From positions 78,774 to 142,773 of the forward strand of contig CAJNCA010000004.1 of NCBI GenBank assembly GCA_905221145.1: a stretch of DNA of 64,000 bases, in the 5' to 3' direction. This document shows, piece after piece, positions 29,149-38,181 of the stretch. The notes below the pieces were generated by a model. The model worked only from the letters and a program-made list of their open reading frames with translations. It ran no database searches and was not told the DNA's origin. Each line of letters opens with the position of its first letter. The stretch's first letter is position 1. Made by a program: the position numbers and the translations under genes. The stretch comes from a bacterium. GTDB taxonomy: Bacteria; Bacillota; Bacilli; Lactobacillales; Streptococcaceae.

Positions 29149-29600
29149 TTGTTTACCTCCACCAATTCAATAGCGTCTGTTTGATGCAATTCTAATTTCT
29201 CTAAAAGATACTTGTCTGGTTCGCTCCCGTTCATAGCACGGTAGACATTTGGACCTACCTTGACAAGCGCTCCATCAGTGGTAGCTGAAGTATTAACATA
29301 AACTTCTGATTTATCCACTCCCAAGTCTTTGGAAACAACCTCTATGAAATGAAGTGAAGTTTGAAATTGGTTGTTTGATGCTTGATTGGTCTGGTATTTT
29401 GAGATTGTCACCAAAAGCATGGCTACCAAAGTCAAGGCCAAAATCATGACCAATTCACGAAATTTAGTTCCCTTTTTATCACGATAGGCCTTAAAAGCAA
29501 AAAATCCTGTGATAGCTAGGAGTACAATCCCAAAGCCAATCATAATCCCATTTTGTTGACTGATTTGGCTAAGCACATAGTCATATGAGTAAAATTTCAT
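29145..29600 (-). CDS. DUF3290 membrane protein
   Basis: A 151-residue protein with two membrane helices (about residues 17-35 and 50-67) and an extracytoplasmic C-terminal domain, fitting DUF3290. It is upstream of and overlaps the DUF421 gene, so the products probably form one complex. No enzymatic motif is visible. Confidence 0.85.
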   Translation of the reverse strand: MKFYSYDYVLSQISQQNGIMIGFGIVLLAITGFFAFKAYRDKKGTKFRELVMILALTLVAMLLVTISKYQTNQASNNQFQTSLHFIEVVSKDLGVDKSEVYVNTSATTDGALVKVGPNVYRAMNGSEPDKYLLEKLELHQTDAIELVEVNK

Positions 29601-29670
29601 TTATTTTCACTCCCTTTCATAAAATCATTCTTAATTATAAACGAAAGAGGGTGATTTTTCAAACCATACG

Positions 29671-29700
29671 TTGGGGAAATAGACCTTTTTTTGGTATAAT
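29671..29700 (+). promoter_or_regulatory. Promoter of exoA
   Basis: TTGGGG, an 18-bp spacer and a perfect TATAAT (29695-29700) with an extended -10 TGG just before it. Confidence 0.65.
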
Positions 29701-29734
29701 AAAATCTATAAATCTGAATGAAAAAGGTAACTTT

Positions 29735-30562
29735 ATGAAACTCATCTCATGGAATATTGATTCCCTCAATGCAGCCCTAACTAGTGACTCAGCTCGCGCG
29801 AAATTGTCCCAAGAAGTCCTACAAACCCTGGTCGCTGAAAATGCTGATATTATCGCTATCCAAGAAACCAAACTTTCTGCCAAGGGTCCTACAAAAAAAC
29901 ACTTGGAAATTTTGACTGAACTCTTCCCTGGCTACAAAAATACGTGGCGTTCTTCTCAAGAACCTGCCCGCAAAGGCTATGCTGGAACCATGTTCCTTTA
30001 TAAGAAAGAACTCACACCAACTGTCACTTTTCCAGAAATCGGTGCTCCTTCTACCATGGACTCGGAAGGCCGCATCATCACCTTGGAATTTGATGAATTT
30101 TTCGTAACGCAAGTTTACACTCCAAACGCTGGCGACGGTCTCAAACGCTTGGAAGAACGCCAAATCTGGGATGTCAAATATGCGGAGTATTTGGCTGAAC
30201 TAGACAAAGAAAAACCAGTCCTTGCGACCGGTGACTACAATGTGGCCCACAATGAGATCGACCTTGCAAATCCTGCTAGCAACCGCCGTTCACCAGGATT
30301 TACCGACGAGGAGCGTGCTGGATTTACCAACCTTTTAGCAACTGGATTTACGGATACCTTCCGCCACATTCACGGCGATGTTCCAGAACGCTACACTTGG
30401 TGGGCACAGCGCAGCAAGACTTCTAAAATAAACAATACAGGCTGGAGAATCGACTACTGGCTCACAAGTAACCGTCTCGCAGACAAGGTCACTAAATCTG
30501 ATATGATTGACTCTGGTGCACGCCAAGACCATACGCCCATTGTCATGGAGATTGAGCTCTAA
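29735..30562 (+). CDS. exoA: Exodeoxyribonuclease / AP endonuclease (ExoIII family)
   Basis: A 275-residue DNA repair nuclease. Visible active-site motifs are ISWNIDSLNA, IIAIQETKLS, QVYTPNAGDG, TGDYNVAH and the terminal RQDHTPIV with the catalytic Asp-His. It cuts at abasic sites and has 3' exonuclease activity. The start MKLISWNID was chosen over longer readings because it begins the fold and has AAAAGG upstream. A VOC-protein gene follows 11 bp later, probably cotranscribed. Confidence 0.95.
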   Translation: MKLISWNIDSLNAALTSDSARAKLSQEVLQTLVAENADIIAIQETKLSAKGPTKKHLEILTELFPGYKNTWRSSQEPARKGYAGTMFLYKKELTPTVTFPEIGAPSTMDSEGRIITLEFDEFFVTQVYTPNAGDGLKRLEERQIWDVKYAEYLAELDKEKPVLATGDYNVAHNEIDLANPASNRRSPGFTDEERAGFTNLLATGFTDTFRHIHGDVPERYTWWAQRSKTSKINNTGWRIDYWLTSNRLADKVTKSDMIDSGARQDHTPIVMEIEL

Positions 30563-30573
30563 GGAGAAAGCTA

Positions 30574-30960
30574 ATGGACTATCAAGCTGTCATTCCTGAA
30601 TTTGTAGTATCTGACCTCGAAAAGTCACGCCACTTCTACTGCGACTTGCTGGGATTTTCTGTCGAATACGAGCGTCCAGAGGAGAAATTTCTCTTCCTCT
30701 CGCTTGAAGACTGCCAACTTATGCTAGAAGAAGGCAGCACAGAAGAATTAGCCCAACTAACCTATCCTTTCGGGCGCGGTGTTAATATTTCCTTTGGCAT
30801 TGAAGATGTCCCTCAGCTCCACCAAAAACTGCTGGAAGCTGACTATCCTATCCATCGTCCGCTGACCAAAAGAGAATTTCGAGTGGGAGATAGCTTTATT
30901 TACCCTCACGAATTTGCAGTTTTGGATCCAGATGGCTATTTTTTAAGATTTAGCGAATAG
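30574..30960 (+). CDS. VOC family (glyoxalase/bleomycin-resistance fold) protein
   Basis: A 128-residue protein with paired beta-alpha-beta-beta-beta modules: FVVSDLEKSRHFYCDLLGF at the start and AVLDPDGYFLRF at the end, with Glu/His-type metal ligand positions. The fold is shared by glyoxalases, dioxygenases and drug-binding proteins, so function is open. It follows exoA with an AAGGAGAAA ribosome site. Confidence 0.83.
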   Translation: MDYQAVIPEFVVSDLEKSRHFYCDLLGFSVEYERPEEKFLFLSLEDCQLMLEEGSTEELAQLTYPFGRGVNISFGIEDVPQLHQKLLEADYPIHRPLTKREFRVGDSFIYPHEFAVLDPDGYFLRFSE

Positions 30961-31124
30961 AAAAAATCTTTCAAATCAGAAAAAGGCATATTGTCAGGTC
31001 TTGAAGAATCTTGATAATATGTCTTTTATGATGAAAAATACTTCTAAATGTTAACCTATAATTGAGAATTTGTCCATTTTTCTTCAATTTGTTCGTTTTT
31101 TATTCCAAAACACTGACAAAACAT

Positions 31125-31153
31125 TTGATTTCTAAAGTTATTTAGTGTAAAAT
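31125..31153 (+). promoter_or_regulatory. Promoter of the xpt-pbuX operon
   Basis: TTGATT (31125-31130) and TAAAAT (31148-31153) with a 17-bp spacer. The preceding 30961-31120 stretch shows no gene. Confidence 0.75.
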
Positions 31154-31194
31154 AAAAACATTGGCGCAAGCCTATTTAAAATTGAATATCGTTT

Positions 31195-31336
31195 TACTTG
31201 TTTATGTCGTGAATTGGCACGACGTTTCTACAAGGTGCCGGAACACCTAACAATAAGTAAGTTAGCTTGAGGGGATGGTCTTTTTTGCCATGCCTATTTT
31301 AGGGACTTACTTAGAGATTAAGTAGGTCCTTTTTTC
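31195..31336 (+). promoter_or_regulatory. Guanine-class purine riboswitch with terminator
   Basis: The three-way junction is recognisable: P1 ACTTGTTTAT/ATAAGTAAGT, P2 GTCGTG/CACGAC, the invariant GTTTCTAC joining stretch, and P3 AGGTG/CACCT. The base at the ligand-discriminating position is C (31251), which indicates guanine/xanthine-type rather than adenine recognition. A GGGACTTACTTA/TAAGTAGGTCC terminator with a T-run (31302-31336) follows and shares the P1 strand, so ligand binding should switch off xpt-pbuX. Confidence 0.9.
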
Positions 31337-31404
31337 TATTAGTTTTTTCTGGTTAAGGATCAGAAACAAGCAAATGGATTGGCTTTTAGACTTTAGGAGG
31401 TCTT

Positions 31405-31986
31405 ATGAAATTATTAGAAGAGCACATCCTCAAGGATGGGCATATCTTGGGTGACAACATTCTCAAGGTAGATTCCTTTTTAACCCACCAAGTTGACTTT
31501 AGCTTGATGCGAGAGATTGGTAAGGTTTTTGCGGAAAAATTCGCTGCTGCTGGCATTACCAAGGTCGTGACCATTGAAGCTTCAGGCATTGCCCCAGCCA
31601 TTTTTACTGCCGAAGCCTTAAACGTTCCCATGATTTTCGCAAAGAAAGCTAAAAACATCACCATGAATGAAGGCATCTTAACTGCAGAAGTCTACTCCTT
31701 TACCAAACAGGTAACCAGCACCGTTTCTATCGCTGGAAAATTCCTCTCACCAGAGGACAAGGTCTTGATTATTGATGATTTCCTTGCTAATGGCCAAGCT
31801 GCTAAAGGCTTGATTCAAATCATCGAACAGGCCGGTGCCACAGTCGAAGCTATCGGTATCGTGATTGAAAAGTCCTTCCAAGATGGCCGTGATTTGCTTG
31901 AAACAGCAGGCTATCCTGTTCTATCACTCGCTCGCTTGGATCGTTTTGAAAATGGTCAGGTCGTATTTAAGGAGGCAGATCTCTAA
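31405..31986 (+). CDS. xpt: Xanthine phosphoribosyltransferase
   Basis: A 193-residue type I phosphoribosyltransferase that converts xanthine to XMP in purine salvage. The PRPP motif [16 protein letters not shown] is complete and flanked by [11 protein letters not shown]. It is the first gene behind the riboswitch, with a strong AGGAGG site. Its stop overlaps the pbuX start as TAATG. Confidence 0.95.
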   Translation: MKLLEEHILKDGHILGDNILKVDSFLTHQVDFSLMREIGKVFAEKFAAAGITKVVTIEASGIAPAIFTAEALNVPMIFAKKAKNITMNEGILTAEVYSFTKQVTSTVSIAGKFLSPEDKVLIIDDFLANGQAAKGLIQIIEQAGATVEAIGIVIEKSFQDGRDLLETAGYPVLSLARLDRFENGQVVFKEADL

Positions 31987-33248
31987 TGCAAACTCAAGAA
32001 AAACACTCGCAAGCAGCCGTTCTTGGCTTGCAGCACTTACTAGCCATGTACTCAGGATCTATCCTGGTTCCCATCATGATTGCGACAGCCCTTGGCTATT
32101 CAGCTGAGCAGTTGACCTACTTAATTTCCACAGATATCTTCATGTGTGGGGTGGCTACCTTCCTCCAACTCCAACTCAACAAATACTTTGGAATTGGACT
32201 ACCAGTCGTTCTCGGAGTTGCTTTCCAATCAGTCGCTCCTTTGATTATGATTGGTCAAAGCCATGGTAGTGGTGCTATGTTTGGTGCCCTTATCGCATCA
32301 GGGATTTACGTGGTTCTTGTTTCAGGCATCTTCTCAAAAGTAGCTAATCTTTTCCCATCTATCGTAACCGGATCTGTTATTACTACGATTGGTTTAACCT
32401 TGATTCCTGTCGCTATTGGAAATATGGGAAATAACGTTCCAGAGCCAACTGGTCAAAGTCTCTTACTTGCAGCTATCACTGTTCTGATTATCCTCTTGAT
32501 TAACATCTTTACCAAAGGATTTATCAAGTCTATCTCCATTTTGATTGGACTGGTTGTCGGAACTGCCATCGCTGCTAGCATGGGCTTGGTGGACTTCTCT
32601 CCTGTTGCTGCAGCACCTCTTGTCCATGTCCCAACTCCTCTCTACTTTGGGATGCCAACCTTTGAAATCTCATCTATTGTCATGATGTGTATCATCGCAA
32701 CGGTGTCTATGGTTGAGTCGACTGGTGTTTACCTAGCCTTGTCTGATATCACGAAAGATCCAATCGACAGCACGCGCCTTCGCAACGGTTACCGTGCAGA
32801 AGGTTTAGCCGTACTTCTCGGAGGAATCTTTAACACCTTCCCTTACACAGGATTTTCACAAAACGTCGGTCTGGTTAAATTATCAGGTATCAAGAAACGC
32901 CTGCCAATCTACTACGCAGCTGGTTTCCTGGTTCTCCTTGGACTCCTTCCTAAGTTTGGCGCCCTTGCCCAAATCATTCCGAGTCCTGTCCTCGGTGGTG
33001 CCATGCTGGTGATGTTTGGTTTTGTCTCGATTCAAGGAATGCAAATTCTCGCCCGTGTTGACTTTGCTAACAATGAACACAACTTCCTTATCGCAGCTGT
33101 TTCAATCGCTGCAGGTGTCGGACTCAACAACAGTAATCTCTTTGTCAGCATGCCGACAGCCTTCCAAATGTTCTTCTCAAACGGAATCGTCGTAGCCAGC
33201 CTACTTGCCATTGTCCTCAATGCGGTACTGAATCGTAAAAAGAAATAA
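31986..33248 (+). CDS. pbuX: Xanthine permease (NCS2 family)
   Basis: A 420-residue transporter with about 12-14 hydrophobic segments and the NCS2 signature region around QNVGLVKLSGIKKR. It brings xanthine to Xpt. Translationally coupled to xpt (one-base overlap). A terminator that is also copied downstream of the methylase follows the stop. Confidence 0.94.
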   Translation: MQTQEKHSQAAVLGLQHLLAMYSGSILVPIMIATALGYSAEQLTYLISTDIFMCGVATFLQLQLNKYFGIGLPVVLGVAFQSVAPLIMIGQSHGSGAMFGALIASGIYVVLVSGIFSKVANLFPSIVTGSVITTIGLTLIPVAIGNMGNNVPEPTGQSLLLAAITVLIILLINIFTKGFIKSISILIGLVVGTAIAASMGLVDFSPVAAAPLVHVPTPLYFGMPTFEISSIVMMCIIATVSMVESTGVYLALSDITKDPIDSTRLRNGYRAEGLAVLLGGIFNTFPYTGFSQNVGLVKLSGIKKRLPIYYAAGFLVLLGLLPKFGALAQIIPSPVLGGAMLVMFGFVSIQGMQILARVDFANNEHNFLIAAVSIAAGVGLNNSNLFVSMPTAFQMFFSNGIVVASLLAIVLNAVLNRKKK

Positions 33249-33249
33249 G

Positions 33250-33278
33250 AAAAAGAGGTGTGAGCCTCTTTTTTGTTT
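33250..33278 (+). repeat. Left copy of the 29-bp direct repeat (pbuX terminator)
   Basis: AAAAAGAGG-TGTGAG-CCTCTTTTTTGTTT is a hairpin terminator right after pbuX. An identical 29-bp copy lies at 36189-36217. The two copies bracket the restriction-modification pair exactly. Confidence 0.92.
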
Positions 33279-33302
33279 ATTCCAAATTGAGTGTAAATAC
33301 TA

Positions 33303-34793
33303 TCAATCCCAATTCCCATCTAATATTTCTTTTATAAACTTTTTAGGCATCCAAAAGGAGTGTTTTGTAATCCTACGCCCATCTGGAAGTTCATCCGTAT
33401 CAGATAATGAACCTTTTCCAATAAATTTTCCTTTTTCAATTTCATAATAAGTATTAGTAGCATGTAATTTCGTAAATAGGATTCTGTTTATCCTACTTTG
33501 AGGAAAATTAGTTGACACTTTATTACCATTTTGAGTTAATTTAACTCCGTCAGAAATAATTTGTCTAGTTTCCTGCCACACTCTTTGTATTTCTTCTAAT
33601 TGTCTATCCTGAAATCCCCAAAACTTGATAGAATCTAATACAAATAGCTTAGGTTCAATTTCCTTAAAAATAACGAAGAGGAATCGTTTATTATAAATTT
33701 CATTATAAACATGTGATGATTCCCAACTATCTGTTGCTGCTAGTTCTTTGAAACAATAAGTTTTAAATGGAGAGTCTTCCTTAGGTAAATTATTCTTATC
33801 TACTCGAATAACTCTCAAATTCATGTTTGCTTTTTGAAATTCTTTTGTCTTATCTAAATCCCCTGTTAAGCCTAAAATTTTTCTAATCAAGGTACTATTC
33901 TTACCTTTTGCTTTGGGATTCACTTCAAATCTATCATACAACTCTTGTTCAGAGAAACCTTTGTAGGAGAGAATCTTCTCTTCAATAACCTCAGTAAATG
34001 ATTTTTTCTCACCCCTAAAATTAGCTAGAACACTTTCTTGATCTGATTGGTTAAAGATTTTATGATTAATCAGATAGGTCATATAACTTGATTTTAATTC
34101 CCAAGCTCTTTGTTTTGCTAATTCATGACTAAAAGGTTGTTGTCTTAAATCCTTTCCTTTACCTGCTCCTTTTGTACAAGTTGATAAATAGTTTCCATCT
34201 GATTCTGATAATTCATGTGCCCGTCCATTTTTGATTTTATCTGTAATCTTCTGATAGTCTTCAAGGATGACTGCCATATCCTCCTCAAACCATTCATATA
34301 AAAATATTTTTTCAATGACATAGTCCTTCATTGTTTGATTAGGAATTAAGCCATTGTAAAACAATAATAAAATCTTTGCACATTTTTTCCATAAATGAGT
34401 GGAGTAAAAATCCTCTAAATTTTCCTCCATATAGTTTAGTATTGTTAGTACAAGTCGTTCTTTGGCACTAAGTGTTCCATTTTTATTTATCTTAAAAGGA
34501 GTAACTTTTAATTCTACACCTATTTTTTCAAAGTCAGCTTCCGAGTCACTATTTGGCTGATAACCATAGAAATATTTTTCAATATAATTTCCATACTGCC
34601 CTTTTGACTTCATACTAATTGCTTTATCTTGTACCTCAGAGACTACTCTATCATTATAATCGTCATATGATTTATAGAGTGAACGATTATACTCTTCCAT
34701 AACATCGGAAAATTTTCTATTTAATAGTTTGTGAGAATATTCAATAACACTATCGATATCTTCATCGTTATAGTTAAATAAGTTTTGATCCAT
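33303..34793 (-). CDS. Sau3AI-like type II restriction endonuclease (predicted GATC)
   Basis: A 496-residue endonuclease. The catalytic D..ExK set is D87, E94, K96 in EADFEKIGVELKVTPFK, as in Sau3AI and MutH. The run HELSESDGNYLSTCTKGAGK and the following QRAWELKSSYMT also match my memory of Sau3AI, as do the C-terminal LHATNTY and KHSFWMPKKFI stretches. Sau3AI cuts before GATC and has a second MutH-like half; the length here agrees. LlaKR2I and Sth368I are lactic-acid-bacterial relatives. Specificity is inferred from family. Divergent from its methylase. The gene is visibly A+T-richer than its neighbours. Confidence 0.9.
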   Translation of the reverse strand: MDQNLFNYNDEDIDSVIEYSHKLLNRKFSDVMEEYNRSLYKSYDDYNDRVVSEVQDKAISMKSKGQYGNYIEKYFYGYQPNSDSEADFEKIGVELKVTPFKINKNGTLSAKERLVLTILNYMEENLEDFYSTHLWKKCAKILLLFYNGLIPNQTMKDYVIEKIFLYEWFEEDMAVILEDYQKITDKIKNGRAHELSESDGNYLSTCTKGAGKGKDLRQQPFSHELAKQRAWELKSSYMTYLINHKIFNQSDQESVLANFRGEKKSFTEVIEEKILSYKGFSEQELYDRFEVNPKAKGKNSTLIRKILGLTGDLDKTKEFQKANMNLRVIRVDKNNLPKEDSPFKTYCFKELAATDSWESSHVYNEIYNKRFLFVIFKEIEPKLFVLDSIKFWGFQDRQLEEIQRVWQETRQIISDGVKLTQNGNKVSTNFPQSRINRILFTKLHATNTYYEIEKGKFIGKGSLSDTDELPDGRRITKHSFWMPKKFIKEILDGNWD

Positions 34794-34801
34794 TTTCTTC
34801 T

Positions 34802-34877
34802 CCTATCTTTTATATTATATCAAATTAAACTAAAGCAAACATTAATACTTGATCAATCATTGAAAATAGTATATAAT
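34802..34877. promoter_or_regulatory. Divergent promoters of the restriction and methylase genes
   Basis: For the methylase, plus strand: TTGATC (34849-34854), 17-bp spacer, TATAAT (34872-34877). The -35 box contains GATC, the predicted target of the system. For the endonuclease, minus strand: an extended -10 TGATATAAT near 34814-34822. The two cores are about 30 bp apart. Confidence 0.75.
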
Positions 34878-34909
34878 GGATTAAACTGTAAAAAAATGAA
34901 GGAGAAAAG

Positions 34910-36175
34910 ATGAAAGTTCTCGAACTATTTGCTGGAGTTGGCGGTTTTCGGATAGGATTAGAAAATGCCGATAAGCAACTCTTTAAAACAAAATGGGCAA
35001 ACCAATGGGAACCATCTCGTAAATCTCAAGACGCATTTGAGGTCTATGATTATCACTTCCCTAATAGCGAAAACATCAATATTAGTATTTCTGATATAAC
35101 AGACCAACAATTTTCCAAAATGGATGCCGATATGATTGTCGGTGGTTTTCCTTGCCAAGATTACTCTGTTGCGCGTAGCAAGAAAGATGAAAAAGGTATC
35201 GAAGGAAAAAAAGGAGTTTTATTTTGGGAGATTATTAGAGCAACGGAAATAATTAAACCAAAATATTTAATCCTAGAAAATGTAGATAGACTTTTAAAAG
35301 CACCTTCAAAACAAAGAGGACGTGATTTTGCAATCATGCTCACAGCTTTTAATAATCTTGGATATTCTGTAGAGTGGCGAGTTATTAATGCTGCTGAATA
35401 TGGAAGAAGCCAACGAAGACGTCGTGTATTCTTTTTCGTATATCGAAATGATACGGTATTTGCAAAAAAGATTGATAATCTTTACGAAAAAAATGAAGAA
35501 ATCTTTGAAGATAATAGGTATGATGACTATATTTTCAATCAAGGTCTATTTGCAAAACAATTTCCTATTAAACCTATAGCAGTTAAAAATCGTCATGTGT
35601 TTTATGAGTTACCAAATGATATAGTTGAAGTCTCAGATACTTTTACAGGTACCGTTTGGAATACAGGCGTTATGAGACATGGAAAATACTATTCTATTGA
35701 TACAGAGCCTAATTACAATGGTAATCCCATCACTCTAGGAGAAATTCTTCAAGATGAATCTGAAGTACCTGAAAAATATTTTTTAACTGATCAGGCTAAA
35801 CTGGAAAAATTTCAATATCTTAGAGGACCTAAAAAAATTGAACGAACATCCTCTGACGGACATCAATATATCTATTCAGAAGGAGGAATGTCCCCTTATG
35901 ATGATTTAAACCTTCCTGGACGAACAATGCTTACATCCGAAGGAACTGTTAATCGTTCTACACATTTATTATTTGTAAACAATAAATATAGATTAATTAC
36001 ACCCATTGAAGCTGAACGACTTCAGGATTTCCCAGATGATTGGACAGCTAAAAAGAAATTATCTGACGGTTCTATTGTAGAGGTATCTGATAAAATGAGA
36101 ATGTTTTTTATGGGAAATGCTTTAGTTACTGAGATTGTAAAAGAAATTGCTAGGTTTATTAAAGAAATTGATTGA
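34910..36175 (+). CDS. DNA (cytosine-5-)-methyltransferase, partner of the Sau3AI-like enzyme
   Basis: A 421-residue C5 methyltransferase. Motif I FAGVGGFRIGL (7-17), motif IV GGFPCQDYS with catalytic C82, motif VI ENVDR (123-127), motif VIII QRRRRVFF (168-175), and the C-terminal motif X (MFFMGNALV) are present. Between VIII and IX is a long target-recognition region. It should protect GATC by methylating the C, the mark used by the Sau3AI family. GGAGAAA precedes the start. Divergent from the endonuclease gene, 116 bp apart. Confidence 0.92.
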   Translation: MKVLELFAGVGGFRIGLENADKQLFKTKWANQWEPSRKSQDAFEVYDYHFPNSENINISISDITDQQFSKMDADMIVGGFPCQDYSVARSKKDEKGIEGKKGVLFWEIIRATEIIKPKYLILENVDRLLKAPSKQRGRDFAIMLTAFNNLGYSVEWRVINAAEYGRSQRRRRVFFFVYRNDTVFAKKIDNLYEKNEEIFEDNRYDDYIFNQGLFAKQFPIKPIAVKNRHVFYELPNDIVEVSDTFTGTVWNTGVMRHGKYYSIDTEPNYNGNPITLGEILQDESEVPEKYFLTDQAKLEKFQYLRGPKKIERTSSDGHQYIYSEGGMSPYDDLNLPGRTMLTSEGTVNRSTHLLFVNNKYRLITPIEAERLQDFPDDWTAKKKLSDGSIVEVSDKMRMFFMGNALVTEIVKEIARFIKEID

Positions 36176-36188
36176 TTTATCTGAAACT

Positions 36189-36217
36189 AAAAAGAGGTGT
36201 GAGCCTCTTTTTTGTTT
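36189..36217 (+). repeat. Right copy of the 29-bp direct repeat
   Basis: Identical to 33250-33278, starting 13 bases after the methylase stop and able to act as its terminator. Marks the right border of the inserted cassette. Confidence 0.92.
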
Positions 36218-36219
36218 CT

Positions 36220-36624
36220 CTATATCCTTACCTGTCTTTCTTCTGATCGCTGGCCTGTGACAAACATGGTGAAGGTTGCTTTGCAGACATTTCTGCCTTC
36301 TTGATTGGTGATATCAACATCCACCACACAGGTTGTGCGACCTTGATGGACACATTCTCCTTTAATGGTCAGCACGTCGTCGAGTTTTCCTGCCTTGAGG
36401 TAGTTGATAGAGGATTGGAGTGTCACTCCATCAAGCCCCAGCGAGATAACCACCAAACCACTAATCTGGTCACAAAGGGTGAAGAGATAGCCACCATGGG
36501 CATTGCCATAGTAGTTGAGCGACGAGTCTACTACTTTGGTCGTCACCACAACGTGACCATCTCTCATTTGTTCAATTTCGTAATTTTCAAAGGCAGATAT
36601 AGCGTCAAAATGAAAGTCTTTCAT
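36220..36624 (-). CDS. PaaI-type hotdog thioesterase
   Basis: A 134-residue hotdog-fold protein with the family motif YYGNAHGGYLFTLCDQISG and a DVDITNQEGR second half, as in acyl-CoA thioesterases of the PaaI group. The start MKDFHFDAI has AGGAGG upstream. It lies between the restriction cassette and galT, on the same strand as galT but 70 bp downstream of it. Substrate unknown. Confidence 0.87.
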   Translation of the reverse strand: MKDFHFDAISAFENYEIEQMRDGHVVVTTKVVDSSLNYYGNAHGGYLFTLCDQISGLVVISLGLDGVTLQSSINYLKAGKLDDVLTIKGECVHQGRTTCVVDVDITNQEGRNVCKATFTMFVTGQRSEERQVRI

Positions 36625-36693
36625 CGTTTCCTCCTGATATTTCAAACGACACTATGATACTACTTTTTATAGGACTGTGCAAGGAGAAAGCTC

Positions 36694-38181
36694 CTAGTCT
36701 GGTAAAATTCCGACCTGTTCTACAAAGCGCATAAAAGCTGCCTGTCCTTGTTCTGTCTGCTTGTAAACCCCTGCATCCTCAAGTACACGCGCAAAAATAG
36801 TACCCACAGAGTCCTTGACGATTTCAAGGGCTTTTTCTTTATCCGTTAGGTCTGGATGGTGGGCTCTGAGTTGGTCTGCCCATTCCTGATGATAAGAGGC
36901 AACTGTATCCCCTTCTCCCACGAGATAGCTGGCGACTTGCTCCACTTCTGCTTTCAGACGTGGTGGCAAGATTGCCAAGCCCATGACCTCAATCAAGCCG
37001 ATATTTTCCTTCTTGATATGTTGGACATCCTTGTGGGGATGATAGATGCCGTCAGGATGCTCTGGCGATGTCTGATTGTCTCGCAAGACCAAGTCCAACT
37101 CAAACTGTCCATCGCGTTTACGGGCAATCGGTGTAATGGTATGATGTGGTGTTCCATTACTTTCTGCTAAGACTTGCACACTTGGGTCTGAATATTGCCG
37201 CCATTCCTGCAAAATATTATCAGCCAAGTGAATCAAATCCTCTTTAGAATCTGAGGTCAACCGCAGCACTGACATAGGCCACTTGACAATCCCAGCCTTG
37301 ACCTGCTCAAAACCTGCAAATCGAAAGGTCTTTTGCAAGGGAGCCAATTCCATAGGAAATACGTGACGGCCTCCTTGATAGTGGTCATGAGTTAGAATAG
37401 ACCCCCCCACAATCGGGAGGTCCGCATTAGACCCTGAAAAATAGCCTGGAAACTGCTCTACGATAGCCAACAAACGCTCAAAGCTCTGCCGACTAATCGC
37501 CATCGGACGATGCTGACCATCTAAGAAAATACAGTGCTCATTAAAGTAAGCATAGGGCGAATACTGGAAGCCCCACTCCTGACCCGCCATTTCAAAACGA
37601 ATAATACGGTGGTTGCTACGGGCTGGATGGTTAACTCGACCATGGTAGCCCTCATTCTCTAGACAAAGCTGACACTGGGGATAATTGCTAGCTTGCACCA
37701 ACTTAGCCGCAGCAATCTCCTTAGGATCCTTTTCAGGCTTAGAGAGGTTGATGGTGATTTCTAGATCTCCGTAGTCAGATGGTACTCTGTAGGCGATATT
37801 TTTAGCAATGGCCTTGAGTTTGATGTAGTCATTTTTCTGGCTAAGTTGGTAGAAATCTGCTATCGCTTGCTCAGGAGAGTGGGCATAGGTTGTCCAAAAG
37901 TCACGATTGACCTGACTCGGACAAGGAGTCACCAAATCCATCAGTTCAGCACCAAGGATTTCACGCGCAATCTGACTATCCTCAATCGTCTCTAATCGAA
38001 CGGCTTCCTCAACCAGCTGGTCCTTGAGGTCAATCAATTTATCCAGATTGGTCTCAACTTCCAAAACACCGTCTCCCACTCGTGCCAAGACACGATTAGT
38101 CAGGTAGATTCGATCCATTTCCTCAAATGAACTTTCAGAAATGACTTCTGTGATAAATGCATCTAGAATTCCCTGACTCAT
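36694..38181 (-). CDS. galT: UTP-hexose-1-phosphate uridylyltransferase (class II GalT)
   Basis: A 495-residue enzyme of the Leloir pathway, exchanging galactose-1-phosphate and UDP-glucose. Length and the CQLCLENEGYHGRVNHPARSNHR and THDHYQGG segments are those of the Gram-positive class II GalT rather than the shorter E. coli type. The start overlaps the stop of the HAD gene by four bp (ATGA). Confidence 0.93.
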   Translation of the reverse strand: MSQGILDAFITEVISESSFEEMDRIYLTNRVLARVGDGVLEVETNLDKLIDLKDQLVEEAVRLETIEDSQIAREILGAELMDLVTPCPSQVNRDFWTTYAHSPEQAIADFYQLSQKNDYIKLKAIAKNIAYRVPSDYGDLEITINLSKPEKDPKEIAAAKLVQASNYPQCQLCLENEGYHGRVNHPARSNHRIIRFEMAGQEWGFQYSPYAYFNEHCIFLDGQHRPMAISRQSFERLLAIVEQFPGYFSGSNADLPIVGGSILTHDHYQGGRHVFPMELAPLQKTFRFAGFEQVKAGIVKWPMSVLRLTSDSKEDLIHLADNILQEWRQYSDPSVQVLAESNGTPHHTITPIARKRDGQFELDLVLRDNQTSPEHPDGIYHPHKDVQHIKKENIGLIEVMGLAILPPRLKAEVEQVASYLVGEGDTVASYHQEWADQLRAHHPDLTDKEKALEIVKDSVGTIFARVLEDAGVYKQTEQGQAAFMRFVEQVGILPD

